Shown: one piece after another, positions 1 through 10,635 of the stretch | Layout: the number at the start of each line of letters is the position of its first letter | Position numbering within the stretch: position 1 is the stretch's first letter | Program-made: the position numbers and the translations under genes | Notes under the pieces: model-generated | What the model saw: only the letters and a program-made list of their open reading frames with translations | Told to the model about the DNA's origin: nothing | Databases searched by the model: none | Assembly: GCA_963575745.1 (NCBI GenBank) | Contig: CAUYUJ010015837.1 | Span: 1,826,540 to 1,890,539 of the forward strand | Direction: 5' to 3' | DNA: 64,000 nucleotides | DNA from: Prorocentrum cordatum | Lineage: Eukaryota; Sar; Dinophyceae; Prorocentrales; Prorocentraceae

Positions 1-109
1 CCGCTTCCGAAGATCCAGCTTTTTCCGTGCTGGATTGTACTCGATGCCCCGATCTTCTCTCGTCGGAGACAACGGTGCGTAACCCTGGTATCGTTGACCA
101 ACAAAAATG

Positions 110-250
110 CAGAGAGCCCGCAGGAGACGCCCAAGAGGCTCCCAACAGACCCAAGAGCCCCGAGAGGCCCCAAGAGATGCCCCCAAGAGCCTCCCAGAAG
201 GCTTTCACCCTCAAGTGGGCCCCCAGGAGACTCCCACGAGATCTCCAAGA
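110..250 (+). repeat. Degenerate 10-11-bp satellite patch, CCAAG orientation
   Basis: A short run of units such as CCCAAGAGGC and CCCCAAGAGA. This is the same family that fills 28.2-38.3 kb, seen here on the opposite strand from the 35-38 kb block. Reading frames through it give only Pro/Arg-rich peptides and are not taken as genes. Confidence 0.6.
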
Positions 251-285
251 ATACAGACGAGGAGCAGAGCTGGATGAGGGTGATG

Positions 286-535
286 GCGGAGGAGGAAGAG
301 GAGGAGGAGGAGGAGGAGGAGGAGGACGAGGAGGACGAGGAGGACCAGCAGGGGGGGGGGGTCGAACGATGAGGAGGAAAAGCCGGAACGGGAGTAGGAG
401 GGGTCAGAGGAGGCGGCCAGAGGAGGCGGGAGGAGGAGACGGAAGCGGAGGAGAGAAGTTGAAGGAGGAGATGGACCCGGAGGAGGCCGAGGCAAAGGAG
501 GCAAAGGAAGAGGCAGGCGAGGTTACTCAGAGGCC
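286..535 (+). repeat. GAG/GGA purine microsatellite and purine-rich flank
   Basis: A near-perfect GAG/GGA tract at 286-346 is followed by a G-run (351-361) and 170 bp of impure GGA-rich sequence. Open frames on both strands come from the triplet composition. Confidence 0.85.
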
Positions 536-1000
536 ATGAACATCGATGGATTTCTGTATTTGCATAGTGCTCCTGTTTTCACGTATCGTCGATGCTCGAG
601 GGCACGTCCTCGAAATTCGGCCTTGATTTGGTTTAGGACGCTAGAGGTCTGGTGGTTTGGGCGGCCTCTTGCAATCCACCCTCCGCTGACTTCACTCGGC
701 GGTGCGCAGAGGAGCGTGCCGCGAGGGTTGAGATGTTTTTCGAAGGTTCCTATCTCATCATCCTTCTCTCCTCCCGTATCCATGTCTCCACCTGTCTCTT
801 CCCTGCTCCGTCCTTATCCTTCCTCTCTCCTCCTTATCTCTCCCTCACTCCTTCCTCCCGTCGCCCCGCTTCCCGCGTCACTAAAGGGAAGGCGACTCCC
901 ATGTGAACAACAACCAAAATTCCTGTTTTCCTTGTTTCAAATCACTCCAGCGCCTGGCGTGGGCGTAGCAACCTCCTCTGGCGGCTCCGTAGGGTCCCAG
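536..1000. other. No gene or repeat recognised
   Basis: Mixed-composition sequence with a CT-rich part at 760-860. No open frame here resembles a known protein and no tandem structure is visible. Confidence 0.5.
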
Positions 1001-1004
1001 ACAC

Positions 1005-1345
1005 CCCAAGATGGTCGCCAGATTGCCTAAGAGGTTCCCAAGACGGCCTGAAATGTCCGCAACAGCGGTCCAAAACGACCCAAGATGGCCCCAATACGGG
1101 CTCCAGGAAGTTCAACGCCGTCTCACTTTTGTGGGAACGCATACCTTTTTAGCACACTCGCTTTCTGGATCTTCACAGCGTCCACGACGGCCAAACAGGC
1201 GCCTGAGGGGGCTCCGAGACTGCTCAAGGGGGCCTCAAGACGGCCCAAGAGGGCGCAACTGCGGCCCCAGAGAGCTTCAAGGCGGCCCAAGAGGTTTCCA
1301 GACCGAGCCCACGCGAACTCCAAGGGAATCCCTGCAGGGTGCCAA
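1005..1345 (+). repeat. Degenerate 10-11-bp satellite patch, CCAAG orientation
   Basis: Units of the type CCCAAGACGGCC and GGCCCAAGAGG recur at 1005-1100 and 1195-1345. About 95 bp of unrelated sequence separates them. Orientation matches the patch at 110-250. Confidence 0.6.
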
Positions 1346-1789
1346 GAGAGGTCGTGAGGAATTAAATTGGCGGGCGCAGCATCCAACATGCCCCCAATAT
1401 TCTGCCAGACGGCATGGGGAAGCGAGGCGAAGCCCGCCATAAGGGGTTCGGGCGCAACCAAGCAGCCAAGGGCGTTCGGGAAGTAACCGGGAGGAGTTAG
1501 CAGGCAGACCGCAGCAACGGCGGCAGGCGTTGAGTGGCAGGGAGGCGGCTTCAAGCCGCACACCTTCGAGAGACTCGAGTAGCACTGGCAGGAGTGGCCC
1601 TTCATGACGAGAGCCTTCCTCGGAGGGCAGACGCGGGCATCTCAGCGCCCGCTGAGGGTTGCCAAGGATTCCAGGCTCGAGCCTGACATGCCGGCAGAAC
1701 GCATCTAGAACTCGCTGGATGACGAGGGCACCGCGGCAAACCAGAAGATGTTGTTCAGCGAGGTCATGACCGTGAAAGGCAGCACTTGA

Positions 1790-2780
1790 ATGATCAGACG
1801 AGGAACTGAACAAGATAACGGTGCAGCAGATTGGGGATCCCTGTGCAGGAGGTGCGAAACAGCTATGGCGTGTCGGACCCAGAGCATCATGACAAGCATC
1901 CCGAACGTCAAGCAGTTCCCACATGCACTAGTGGACTTCAGGGATACTCACGCGGAAGGTGGACGCGACACCACGCGGTATTAGAGGGCCCCCAGGAAAG
2001 TTCGAATCGCGGGCGCGAAGAAGAGCATCTACCTCCAGAAGGTGCCCAAGAACATCAAAAAAGATGGCCCAGATGGCAAGCGAGCGGACCTACGACGAGC
2101 ACGTGGCGGCCACCATCCAGCACCTCCAGGCGGCGACGATCGATGACGATGGGCACTGGAGGTGCCCACCCCTTCCACCTAGACCTGCAAGGGGCCCCAA
2201 TTCCTTGGAGGTCGACGGGCTCACGAGGGCTTGTGGCCTGGGCAGAGACTGGGACCACGGCGGCAAGGGCGTCGGTGGTAGGGAGAGCAAGGGCAATGGA
2301 GGCAAAGGAGGAAAGACAGGAGGAATTACAGGTGGGAAGACGAACCAGACGGACACTGGACCCGAGCGTTTCCATTGCGGGCGCAGGTGCCACTACGCAA
2401 GGGGGGCCGCTGGCGCCCAGCCCAGGCGGACCGCAAGGCAGGACCCAAAGGGAGCGCAGGGGCCCCAGGGGCAAAGGCAGGGAACGGACCAGCCAAGGCG
2501 CTTCGGTCAGCGAGCTCTCAGCGCAAGTGGATGCTCGGTCGTTGGTGGGCTCTCCACCCGGCAGTGCGGCGGCATCAGCCGCAGGGCCCTCGGCCAGCCA
2601 GATCGGGGCACCTGGGCCCCAGGCGCAGGCGACGCCGGGAAGGGTCTCATCCACCGCGCAGCAGGCGACAACCGCCGAGTCCGATCTGGAGCCAGGCTAC
2701 ATTTTCGCGGTGACGGAGACGCCCAGGATCAGCAACGCGAGAACCGAGGGCGAGTGGACCAGCATGATGATGCTGACTGA
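1790..2780 (+). pseudogene. copia-like gag remnant
   Basis: The main frame is 1959-2780. Its middle part (about residues 40-62) resembles the segment before the basic linker in dinoflagellate copia gags. A Gly/Lys-rich stretch (about residues 100-125) follows, then a remnant of a CCHC zinc knuckle reading FHCGRRCHYARG, in which the fourth ligand is lost. Upstream, the frame starting at 1790 seems to be the gag N-terminus. It reads through a TAG at 1982-1984 and meets the main frame at a run of six A near 2060, where one base has probably been gained or lost. The assignment is by pattern, not by alignment. Gag proteins coat the element RNA, but this copy could not do so. Confidence 0.55.
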
Positions 2781-2949
2781 CAGACGCGTTGACGAGCATA
2801 CGCGTGGCCAGCACGATTTCCCGCGGGTGTCCAGAACACCCAGCAGGAACCCGAATTTGGCGGCGGCAAACGGCACCCCGCTGAAGCACTACGGCAAGAA
2901 GACGGCGGCACACTACATCGCGGGCAACCGCGAGATCCCCCCATCATGA
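2687..2949 (+). pseudogene. copia-like aspartic protease remnant
   Basis: This lies in the frame one base ahead of gag. The segment MMLTDRRVDEHTRGQHDF aligns by eye with the copia protease box, hydrophobics-DSGA-x-EH-V-x-x-x-x-DF. The catalytic Asp survives, but the Ser-Gly that should follow it is Arg-Arg. After it comes GTPLKHYGKKT, which resembles the usual G-x-x-(I/L)-x-x-x-G-x-(R/K) strand. The frame stops at 2947-2949. An overlapping frame (2946-3194) beginning VGKF may be the protease-integrase linker. The protease would release pol proteins, and the altered box argues against activity. Confidence 0.55.
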
Positions 2950-3181
2950 GAGTCGGCAAGTTCCGAATGAGGCACGGCAGCCGAGTGGCGCGGCACGACG
3001 GACAAGCGGGAGCACGGCGACGCGAGGCGAAAGGACTCGTCAAGGTGGAGAATGTCAACGACCACGGTCGCGCCCAGGACTGCTCGATGGCGAGCGGCAC
3101 GATCGCTGCGCGAATTGGAGCAGCAGCCGCAGCGCGACCAGGAGAGGAGGGCGACGGCCGCGCAGTAGAGCGAGCGCTGCG

Positions 3182-4279
3182 ATGTGGACACTAGCTCAGG
3201 CAGCGGGGCCCCCTCCAGCGGCAGGTGGACCACTGGCGCAGGCAGCAGAGGCACGGCCAGCAGCGGATGCGCTGGCCGATGCGCCCACGGCGACCCCCGA
3301 CGATCGCGCCCACCCGGAACCCGAGGCGGCAGCGCGGGCGATCGCGGGGCCACGCGAACCGAGCCCAGAGGAGATTGAGAGGCACGAACTAAGGCACTAC
3401 CCAGCAGAACCCCGGCGCGAGGCCCGCGCGCAGGTGGAGGCCAATGACGCGGCGCACAGGGGGGGGGGTGACAGGGGGCGCCGGCATTTCGCTGATCAGT
3501 TTCGATTGCGGTCAGCCAGGAGAGAGGGCGATCCAGTCGACTTCGAGTTCGCGGTCGGGAACGACGCCTCCACGGGTCGCACGTGGATCGCAGCCGTGAT
3601 CAAGAAGGGCCGCAACGACCCTTGCACGGTAGCCTCAGCGGCGTCGCGGGCGGCTGATGCGGGGCACGCACGAGTCGCACTACAGCCGGCGGGAGCAGCA
3701 GAGTCGCCGCGCCTCACGGCGGCGAGGAAGAAGTCGCTGAACCACAGGATCTGCTGGGCCACCCGGGCGAGGCAGGCGGAGAGGCACATCTACATCTCCC
3801 AAGCCAACGGACGGGCAGAGAGCGCCACCCAGATAGCGACGAAGCAGGCGAGGACCCCCATCTTGGCGGCGCCGAAGAAGATGGGGCACCATCACTTCAA
3901 GTCAGCCCCCCCGTTCCTCGCGCGGCCCCAGCGCCTCGCAGCGCGGCCTTGCAGCAGGCGCGCAGCAAGGAAGGACACCAACCCGACGCCCGACGACAAG
4001 ACACACGTGCTGAAGCACCAGAAACCGATCGCGGCAGCCAACGAGGCGGTGATCCGCAGGCGGCCAAGAGCCCAGGTCAACAAACTGGAGCCCTCATTGC
4101 TGGAGGGCACCCGGCCGGGCAGAGACGCCAGGACCGACGGGCGCACTATCGGCGCCCCGACGGGAATCGCCAGATCCGGGGCGATCATGCGGAAGGTGGA
4201 GAGCAGAGAGCAAGCGTTGGGGCCCAGCCTCTGTTCGACAAGATGGCCCAGGCGCCGCGGTGGGCGACCCCGGCTTTGA
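3182..4279 (+). pseudogene. copia-like integrase remnant
   Basis: A 365-codon open frame. Residues 60-75 (EEIERHELRHYP) keep the two His of the HHCC zinc motif, but the Cys pair that should follow is missing. The core fold is still readable. DFEFAVGNDASTGRTW stands where the first strands with Asp are expected, KKGRNDP is the next conserved turn, and GHARVALQPAGAAE matches the strand with the second Asp (normally LQSDGE), which is lost. SQANGRAESA holds the third acidic residue, Glu. The C-terminal third is basic and unrecognised. The open frame probably reflects GC richness, not selection. Confidence 0.65.
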
Positions 4280-4419
4280 GGGGGGGGCCGCCGACGCGGA
4301 GATCGATCCAGGGACCGATCATCTAGGGGCCTGCCCAGGATAGCAGAGGCCCCGATGCCGGCCCAACCGGTCGAGGCGGCGGGGGCAGCAGCGCCGGCAG
4401 GAGGAGGAACCCCATAAAG

Positions 4420-5682
4420 ATGAGGAGCTCTATCGGGAGAAGGAACACCAGGAGGAGGAAGCCCGCAAGGAGGAGGAGCCACGGCAGGAGCTTCAGCAGC
4501 AACGCGCGCTCTCGGACCCGCGGCAGCAGCACCGGGACGCCCCGCAGCATTCGACGACATGGACGTCGATGGGGCCAGACTGCAAATAAGCGCTGCAAGC
4601 ATAGGTCACCTACGGACGTGGATCCATCGCCATGTGCGAGGAGGCCGACGGCGGAGGGCGACGAGGTCCACGCAGACGGAGGCGACGTCCAAAATGGCAG
4701 GGCGGAGCACTTCGAGAAGACCGCGGGCGACGGCAGGCAGATCGGCGAGATCGCCGAGGCGACCTCCAAGATCTTGACAAGCAAGCGGGTCGACATCAAC
4801 CAGGCCGACGGCAGCAGAAGGAGCCGGGGGGCCACCTGGGGATCCGAGCCGCAGACTTACGGGCATGAGGACTTTTCGGCCGCCACCCGGTCGTTACCAC
4901 ACCTAGAGGCGATGCTCGTCAACGCGGAGGCGAACAGCCACGCGGTGGCACTCGGCGGCTACAGCGAGGCATTCTACCGGGCGCCCCTGACGGAGGACAT
5001 GATCTTTTTGGAGCCACCGCCCGAAGCAGGAGCACCAGCAGGTCACGCGCGGGAAGCGCTGCGCGCGTTTCCAGGAGTCAAAGAGGCGGCCGAGGCATGG
5101 GGGGATGACGGCGCAGCGACGATGGAGCAGATGGGCCTCGATCTAGGGCGCCACGACGGTTGCGTTTTCACGATGGCCCGGGACAAGGTCGGGGCAGGGC
5201 GACACGCTCATGACGTCCTCGCAGCAGGGCCCTTGGAGCGGGCAGACCAACTACCGGCAGAAATGGGCGAGAAGTTCGGGCTCTCGGACGCGGTGAAGTT
5301 GCAGAACGCAGTCGACAGGGGCACGTTCCTGAGCGCACAGGTTCACAAGATCGAGGGCGGCTTTACAATCCAGGGCGAGACGTCGCCGATCGAGGAAGTG
5401 CGACTGGAGCTCGGGTTGCAGGCAGCGAAACCCTCAGTAGACCTGGGGACGAAGAACTAGGCCAAGCGGAAGGACGACGACGAGTTCCTGAACGCAGAGG
5501 GACACGGCGCACACAGGATGCGCGTGGGGGAGCCACTACACATGCCAAGCCACAGGGTAGACATACAGCGCGGAGTTGGAGCGCTTAGTCTCAGCATGTC
5601 CGCACCGACTCATAGAGACCAGCGTGGGCTGAAGAAGATGGCAAGGTATCTGACAGGGACCAAGGACGCGGAGTTGGTATGA
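4420..5682 (+). pseudogene. copia-like reverse transcriptase remnant
   Basis: The first 346 codons are open to a TAG at 5458-5460. The same frame then continues coherently to 5682. The start of the domain is KRVDINQADGSRRSRG (about residue 122), like the K-x-R-V-D-x-N...R-S-R-L opening of copia RT. ALGGYSEAFYRAPL matches motif A with its Asp replaced by Gly. CVFTMARD precedes the motif C region, where HGDDF reads HAHDV. After the TAG, SLSMSAPTHRD and RYLTGTKDAEL are the conserved RT-RNase H connection. The TAG would be sense if restored to CAG. At 5677-5681 the frame shifts by one base into RNase H. Confidence 0.7.
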
Positions 5683-6245
5683 CACCAGACAAACACACCG
5701 AACATATTGCGCAGTGCCGCACAGACGCAGACTCGGCAGGCAAAAAGGACGAGAGGATCTCAGCCAGCGGCGGCGCACTGAAGTACGACGGGTGCACTGT
5801 TCTGTCGCGGGCACAGCGCCAAGGCGGCGTAGCCATCAGCTCAGTGGAGCGCGAGCTGTACGCATTAGGACCCAGAACAGCCGAGGCGCTCGGAGCGGCA
5901 TCTCTGCTAAGCGAATGGCACGCGAACGCGACGCTTGCCCTGGGAAGCGAAAGCAGCAGCGCACTACACATCTTGAAGAAGAGAGGACAAGGTAAGATGA
6001 AACACATGGAGATCATATTCTTGGCCCTGCAGCAGCGGCGCGAGCAGAAGCGCCTGGAGTTCGAAAAGGTCCACGCGGACGATATAGAAGCAGACACGCT
6101 GACGAAGCCGATGATCCAGGAGAAGCTCGTGAAGTTCTCCCGCAGCGTAGGCTTAGTAGGCGGACCGTTCCGCCCACTTAGCGACGACGAACTAGCTGAG
6201 GCAGCCCGGAAAGCCGGCAGCAAGAAGAGAGGCTCGAGCCAGTAG
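5679..6245 (+). pseudogene. copia-like RNase H domain
   Basis: A 188-codon frame, the best preserved part of the element. TDADSAGKKDERISASGG corresponds to the TDSDWAG...STSGG opening with the first catalytic Asp. VAISSVERELYAL holds the catalytic Glu (usual form SSAEAEYMAL). SSSALHIL and the later ADTLTKPM correspond to the third and fourth conserved segments. It would degrade the RNA strand of the RNA-DNA hybrid. It lies directly after the RT, out of frame by one base. The ATG at 5679 is probably internal to the original polyprotein. Confidence 0.75.
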
Positions 6246-6820
6246 AGTGGCTAGGAAGCACCAGCCCTGAGCGGTGCTGGTAGCAGCAGACATTAGACAG
6301 ACGGCAATGCCAACGTGCATTGTTCCACAGAGTTTTCCAGGATACCCCCACCCTTCACGATTCCTGTGCGCTAAGGAGCACCTGGCAGAACCGAGGGCGC
6401 GCTGAGGGCAAGAGTAGCATGCAGCATGTATGCTAGAGAACCAGAGGCAGCGGAGTAGCAGGGTAGGTAGAGACGCTGCTCCCAACCATCGGGTCGTTCC
6501 AGCTTGCTTCCCGCGCGCTGCATGGCATGAGCTTGATACGCGCCCTCTGCGGAGCCTCTCTGGCACGAAGAGCATCACCACATCACATACGTGCCGCCAT
6601 TTTTCTTCACGACTCGGAGGCGCGTGGATATTCCTCGTTCTTCCCCCCTCCCCCTCCTTGGACGAAGGTTTTTTTGCAATCCTTCGTTCTTCCCCCCTCC
6701 CCCCTCCTTGGCCCGACGCAGGAAGCACACGCGAATGGCCGCGCGGGCTGCGAGCCGCCTCGATCTGCGACTGGAGGGGGGCCGCGGCCCCACCAGCAGG
6801 GCCAGCTTAAGGAGAACCCC
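6246..6820. other. Region after the copia relic; one short direct repeat
   Basis: No gene is recognised. Two near-identical copies of a ~28-bp sequence (TTCGTTCTTCCCCCCTCC type) lie at about 6635-6662 and 6683-6711, ending at the edge of the TCC microsatellite. Confidence 0.5.
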
Positions 6821-6821
6821 A

Positions 6822-7027
6822 CCTCCTCCTCCTCCTCCTCCTCCTCCTCCTCCTCCTCCTCCTCCTCCTCCTCCTCCTCTCCCTCCTCCTCCTCCTCCTC
6901 CTCCCCCTCCTCCTCCCCTCCTCCTCCTCCTTCTCCTCCTTCTCCTCCTTCTCCTCCTCCTCCTCCTCCTCCTCCTCTTCCTCCTCCTCCTCCTCCTCCT
7001 CCTCCTCCTCCTCCTCCTCCTCCTCCT
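6822..7027 (+). repeat. TCC trinucleotide microsatellite
   Basis: About 205 bp of nearly pure TCC units with a few C or T variants. All frames are open and yield poly-Ser, poly-Pro or poly-Leu (poly-Glu, poly-Gly or poly-Arg on the other strand). These are not genes. Confidence 0.95.
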
Positions 7028-8205
7028 GGTGGGCCGCACCCCGGTGGGCCCCCAAATGGCCCAGCGATAAGTAGCAGCAATCCTGTGGACAGTCGCTGGG
7101 GTCGCGTCGCCTCGCCCCGTTGGCCAGGCGGGCCTGGTGCCCTGATCGGCAGCTCAGGCCTGCTCAGGGCCGGGCGGCCCTGCTCGCACAGAGGGGGAGG
7201 GAGCTGCCACGCAGGGGAGCGCGAACTCATGTTGACGATGCTTTCCAAGGTGTCCAGGGTTCCCTAGATTTGCGAATGTCCCACACGGGCTTCAGAGACG
7301 AGGTCATGATTACCTTAGGTATCTCCGCCTTGTGGCCCCTGCACTTTCTTGCGGTCGAGTGCCCGGCCCTGCTCCAAGGCAGAATGTTTGGGGAGCGGCG
7401 GGGGGCGGGGGGCAGCGGAGTGGGGCGGAGCTGGGACGGGGGGGGAGGGCAGGGAGCGGAGGGGGCAAGGTAGAGGCGGGCAGGGGATGGGAGTCAGAAG
7501 AGCAAGAGGTCATGAGAGGGATACGTTCCAAGATCTCCTGGGTTTCCAGGAGTTCCGAGCTTTCCGCACGGGCTGCAGAGACGAGAGCCGCCAGGTGCTC
7601 TGGAAGCCCCGGAACGTGTCCTGAGCCGATCCTGTCATGACGAGACTCGTTTTGGCAATTTCGTGTACCGTGTTCGTTGTTTCTTTCGTTTTGCAGCAAA
7701 GGTGGAACGAAGACAGAACGAGGGATGGCGAAAGCAAAACGAACATGGAAAACACGGTTTAGCTCGAGCCCTGATTCTCGTCCTGATTGCATCAGACAGG
7801 CGCAGCGTTTGCGCAAATGCCACTTCAGACCAGCCGACCCCTCCTTTCGTGTCGGACGAAGGGGGGGGGATAGGGAAAGGAGGGGCTACGAAATCTGCTG
7901 CGTGCAGCCGGTCTCCGCCTCGCCGCCTGGGCTCACTCCTCGACACATCGGCGCCTCCCGGCGCCAGGAGGCGCCAGGAAAACCAGCTACATGAGTTGAT
8001 TCTCGACGCTCCCTTTTGCTATCTTGCACGCAAGACGCTGAAATAAGAAACAGTTTGGGTTCGGAAGGGCCTCGATGCTCCTTGAGTCCTTCCGTAGCTG
8101 TTCTTCTAGCCCTCCTCGTGAACGAAGGCGGCGCTGGGGCATGAAAGGGGTCCCGTCCCTTATTTGGCGCTCCTGGCTTCAACGGTCCGACTATACCCTG
8201 TCGCC
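7028..8205. other. No gene recognised; weak inverted repeat at 7659-7760
   Basis: GC-rich to mixed sequence. ACCGTGTTCG...TTCGTTTTGC (7665-7695) is partly reverse-complementary to GCAAAACGAA...AACACGGTTT (7734-7761). This resembles the clearer inverted repeat at 8206-8330. No open frame resembles a known protein. Confidence 0.4.
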
Positions 8206-8330
8206 CAGGGCTGGACCTAAACGCTGTTGTTCTGGATTTCGGCTATGTTTGATTTTTTCGTTTTGGCAGGGAGGTGCATGTAGAGCAAAACGAAAACAAA
8301 ACGAAAAACAACGTTTAGGTCCAGCCCTGC
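8206..8330. repeat. Inverted repeat, about 24-bp arms, MITE-like
   Basis: The left arm begins CAGGGCTGGACCTAAACG and the right arm ends with its reverse complement, with one mismatch near the end. The inner part is also partly self-complementary (TTCGTTTTG against CAAAACGAA). The ~125-bp unit could fold into one long hairpin. No target-site duplication is evident. Confidence 0.65.
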
Positions 8331-8639
8331 TGTCGCCCCCCCCCCCGATCTGTGCCTCCCGCCCTGCGCTCTGACCCCTTGCGTGCCGTGCCGCCGCGGG
8401 GACCAGGCCGCGAGCGGCGGCGCGGGCGCCGCCGGGCCGCTCCTCAGCGACGATTACAAGGGACCGCGTGCGGGGAAGGGGGGGGCAGCCACGGCAGGCG
8501 GCGCGGGAGTTGGGTGGGGCTTCTCGGTCTCTTGTCGTGTCCTTGTGCTGTCTCGTTCCTATCATATTGCTGTTGTTTCTAACTCTATGTGTGTGTGTTG
8601 TTTTCTCTCTCTCTCTCACTTTCTCTGCGTTTGTGAATG
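8331..8639. other. No gene recognised
   Basis: A C-run (8335-8346), GC-rich sequence, and a short CT microsatellite at 8604-8620. Confidence 0.5.
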
Positions 8640-8682
8640 TTTATATATATGTGTGTATCTATACATATATATATACATATAC

Positions 8683-8738
<56 letters not shown>

Positions 8739-8745
8739 CTATGTA
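8640..8745. repeat. TA/ATAC microsatellite
   Basis: Alternating TA with ATAC interruptions, pure AT dinucleotide at about 8689-8732. Confidence 0.95.
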
Positions 8746-9039
8746 TTCAGACGCACCTCTCCGAGGGAGTAGAACTCCTCGGGGCGATGAATTCCCGTCC
8801 CGCTCGGGATTTGTTTGGCCGTTTCGCTAGAGACACCCTCAATGTTCTGAAAAGCGGTGGCGCCCCTCACGCAGACCGCGACGTCAGGGGGAAAACAGAC
8901 ACAGTTTTCCTCAAACAGTTTCAGATGAAAACGTCAAAGAAAAACAATGGAAGTCAATGATGTTGAACCCGATTCTTCAAATTAGCCTGGCGAAGGACCC
9001 AACCATATGCAGATGGGAATAAAGCAGTTGTAGGTACCG

Positions 9040-9960
9040 TCTTCGGTGAAGCCCCTTTGTAGGGCCACGAAACGCTGTACTGGGTGGGGGAGACGCATGC
9101 GGACTGCGCCACTGGAGCCTTCGGTGGAGCTCCCTATGGAGCCACGAAAAGCTGTACTGCGTAGCGCAGACGCATGCGGGCTGCGCCGCTGGGAGCCTTC
9201 GGTGGAGCTCCCCTATGGGGCCAGGAGACGCTGTACTCGGCGGGGGAGACGCATGCGGGCTGCGCAATTGGGGCTTTCGGTGGAGCTCCCTATGGGGCCA
9301 CGAAACGCTGTACTGGGCGGGGGAGACGCATGCGGACTGCGCCACTGGAGCCTTAGGTGGAGCTCCCGAGTGGGCCACGAAACGCTGCACTGGGTGTGGC
9401 GGACGCATGCGGGCTGCGCCACTGGGACCTTAGGTGGAGCGCCCTATGGGGTCACCAAACGCTGTACTGGGTGTGGCGGACGCATGCGGGCACCCCCGCT
9501 GGAGCCTTCGGTGGAGTTCCCTATGGGGCCCCACTGGGGCCTTCGGTGGAGCTCCCTATGGGGCCACGAATCGCTATACTAAGTGTGGCGGACGCATGCG
9601 GGCACCCCCACTGGGGCCTTCGGTAGAGCTCCCTATGGGGCCACGAAACGATGTACTGGCTGTGGCGGACGCATGCGGGCTGCGCCTCTGGGGCCTTAGG
9701 TAAAGCTCCCGATGGGACCACCAAGCGCGGTACTGGGTGTGGCGGACGCATGCGGGCACCCCCACTGGGGCCTCGGGAAAACTCCTTCTGGGGCAACGAA
9801 ACGCTGTATTGGGTGTGGCGGACGCATGCGGGCCCCCACTGGGGCCTTCGGTGGAGCTCCCTATGGGGCCACGAAGCGCTGTACTGGGTGTGGCGGGCGC
9901 ATGCGGGCACCCCCACTGGTGCCTTCGGTGGAGCTCCCTATGGGGCCACGAAACGTGTGA
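9040..9960 (+). repeat. 77-bp tandem repeat, array 1 (about 12 units)
   Basis: Successive copies of GCCACGAAACGCTGTACTGG start at 9064, 9141 and so on at ~77-bp steps. Each unit also carries ACGCATGCGG and a GGAGCTCCCTATGG block. Some units vary by a few bases. Because 77 is not a multiple of three, each reading frame passes through all three phases of the unit, which makes long but meaningless open frames. The left flank (CTGGCGA...ACCATATGCAG, 8987-9012) recurs before array 2. Confidence 0.92.
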
Positions 9961-10110
9961 GGGGTATGCTGGAACGGGTGATGATGATGGGTGGTTCTCG
10001 ACTTGTAATCGTAGAGCGATGGAGGGCCGTGCGGTCTGCAACCGCCAAGGCTCAAGCCTTTTCTGTGAGGGCCTCAGGCGGCCCACGCGCAGGGCGCGTG
10101 CAGGCGCTCG

Positions 10111-10635
10111 GTGGCCCATGGCGTGACGCTGGTCGCCTTCAACGCCTGCGCCGCCTGGCTGGGGCGCCTGTGGGGAGGCGCTCGCCCGCCGCCGGCTGCA
10201 CGGGCAGCTCTGGCGCCGCGGCCGGCGCCCGCTCCCGCGCCGCCAGCGCGGGGTTGGACGGCGGCCTCGCCGCCGCCCGTCGCGCAGGTCAAGGACCTCT
10301 GCGCGGCCATCGCCCTGTGCTCGCCAGCGCTGGCCCAGTCCGCCTGGCACACCTGCCCCGACCCGCGCCCGGCCTGCCCCGAGCGGGAGCCTGGGCGTTG
10401 GTCGTGGGGCGGCGAGCTGGGCTTCGGGCCGCTCGCGCTGTTCTTGTGGAAGGTGATCACCCATTGCGTGGCCGCGGCTTGCGGCCTGGCGCGCTGCCTC
10501 GCTCGTGGCTTTTGGAGCTCGCTGCGGGGGCTACCCACCGATCGCGGCCCGCCGTTGTCGCTGGAGGATACCTCAGACCGTCGAGTACTCCGAGGGCGTG
10601 GACGAGTGTTGACGCCGGTTGAACATCGGCGATGA
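10111..10635 (+). pseudogene. N-terminal leader of the DIRS-like ORF1, with a membrane segment
   Basis: A 174-codon frame opening with an Ala/Pro-rich region. A Cys/Pro segment WHTCPDPRPACP comes next, then a hydrophobic stretch GPLALFLWKVITHCVAAACG (about residues 113-132) that could span a membrane. Similar leaders (Cys/Pro segment plus one hydrophobic helix) precede the gag-like part in related dinoflagellate sequences as I remember them. Toward its end the coherent sequence seems to move to the next frame (IPQTVEYSEGVDEC), where a UGA at 10610-10612 separates it from ORF1. Leader and ORF1 may once have been one protein. Confidence 0.45.

Larger units (their letters stand above)
1790..6245 (+). 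mobile_element. Ty1/copia-like LTR retrotransposon relic
   Basis: Five regions follow each other in Ty1/copia order: gag with a zinc-knuckle remnant, aspartic protease, integrase, reverse transcriptase and RNase H. Integrase before RT separates copia from gypsy. The frame changes at each boundary, and most catalytic boxes have lost a key residue. The unit is therefore a relic rather than an active element. I could not find matching direct repeats at 1300-1800 and 6245-6600, so no LTRs are annotated and the true ends are unknown. Confidence 0.75.

Noticed and set aside
1300-6600. Long terminal repeats of the copia relic
   Set aside because: I compared the sequence before 1790 and after 6245 by eye and saw no direct repeat. 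The LTRs may be lost or too diverged.
6527-7267. Ser- and Pro-rich frame across the TCC microsatellite
   Set aside because: Most of it is the trinucleotide repeat, and the flanks resemble no known protein.
9040-9960. CRISPR-like array
   Set aside because: Units are contiguous and similar along their whole length. There are no unique spacers, and the context is eukaryotic.
10040-10056. Relic of the dinoflagellate spliced leader (GGCTCAAG) before the DIRS-like leader
   Set aside because: Only eight bases match, the same octamer occurs by chance at 26626, and the preceding leader bases do not align well.
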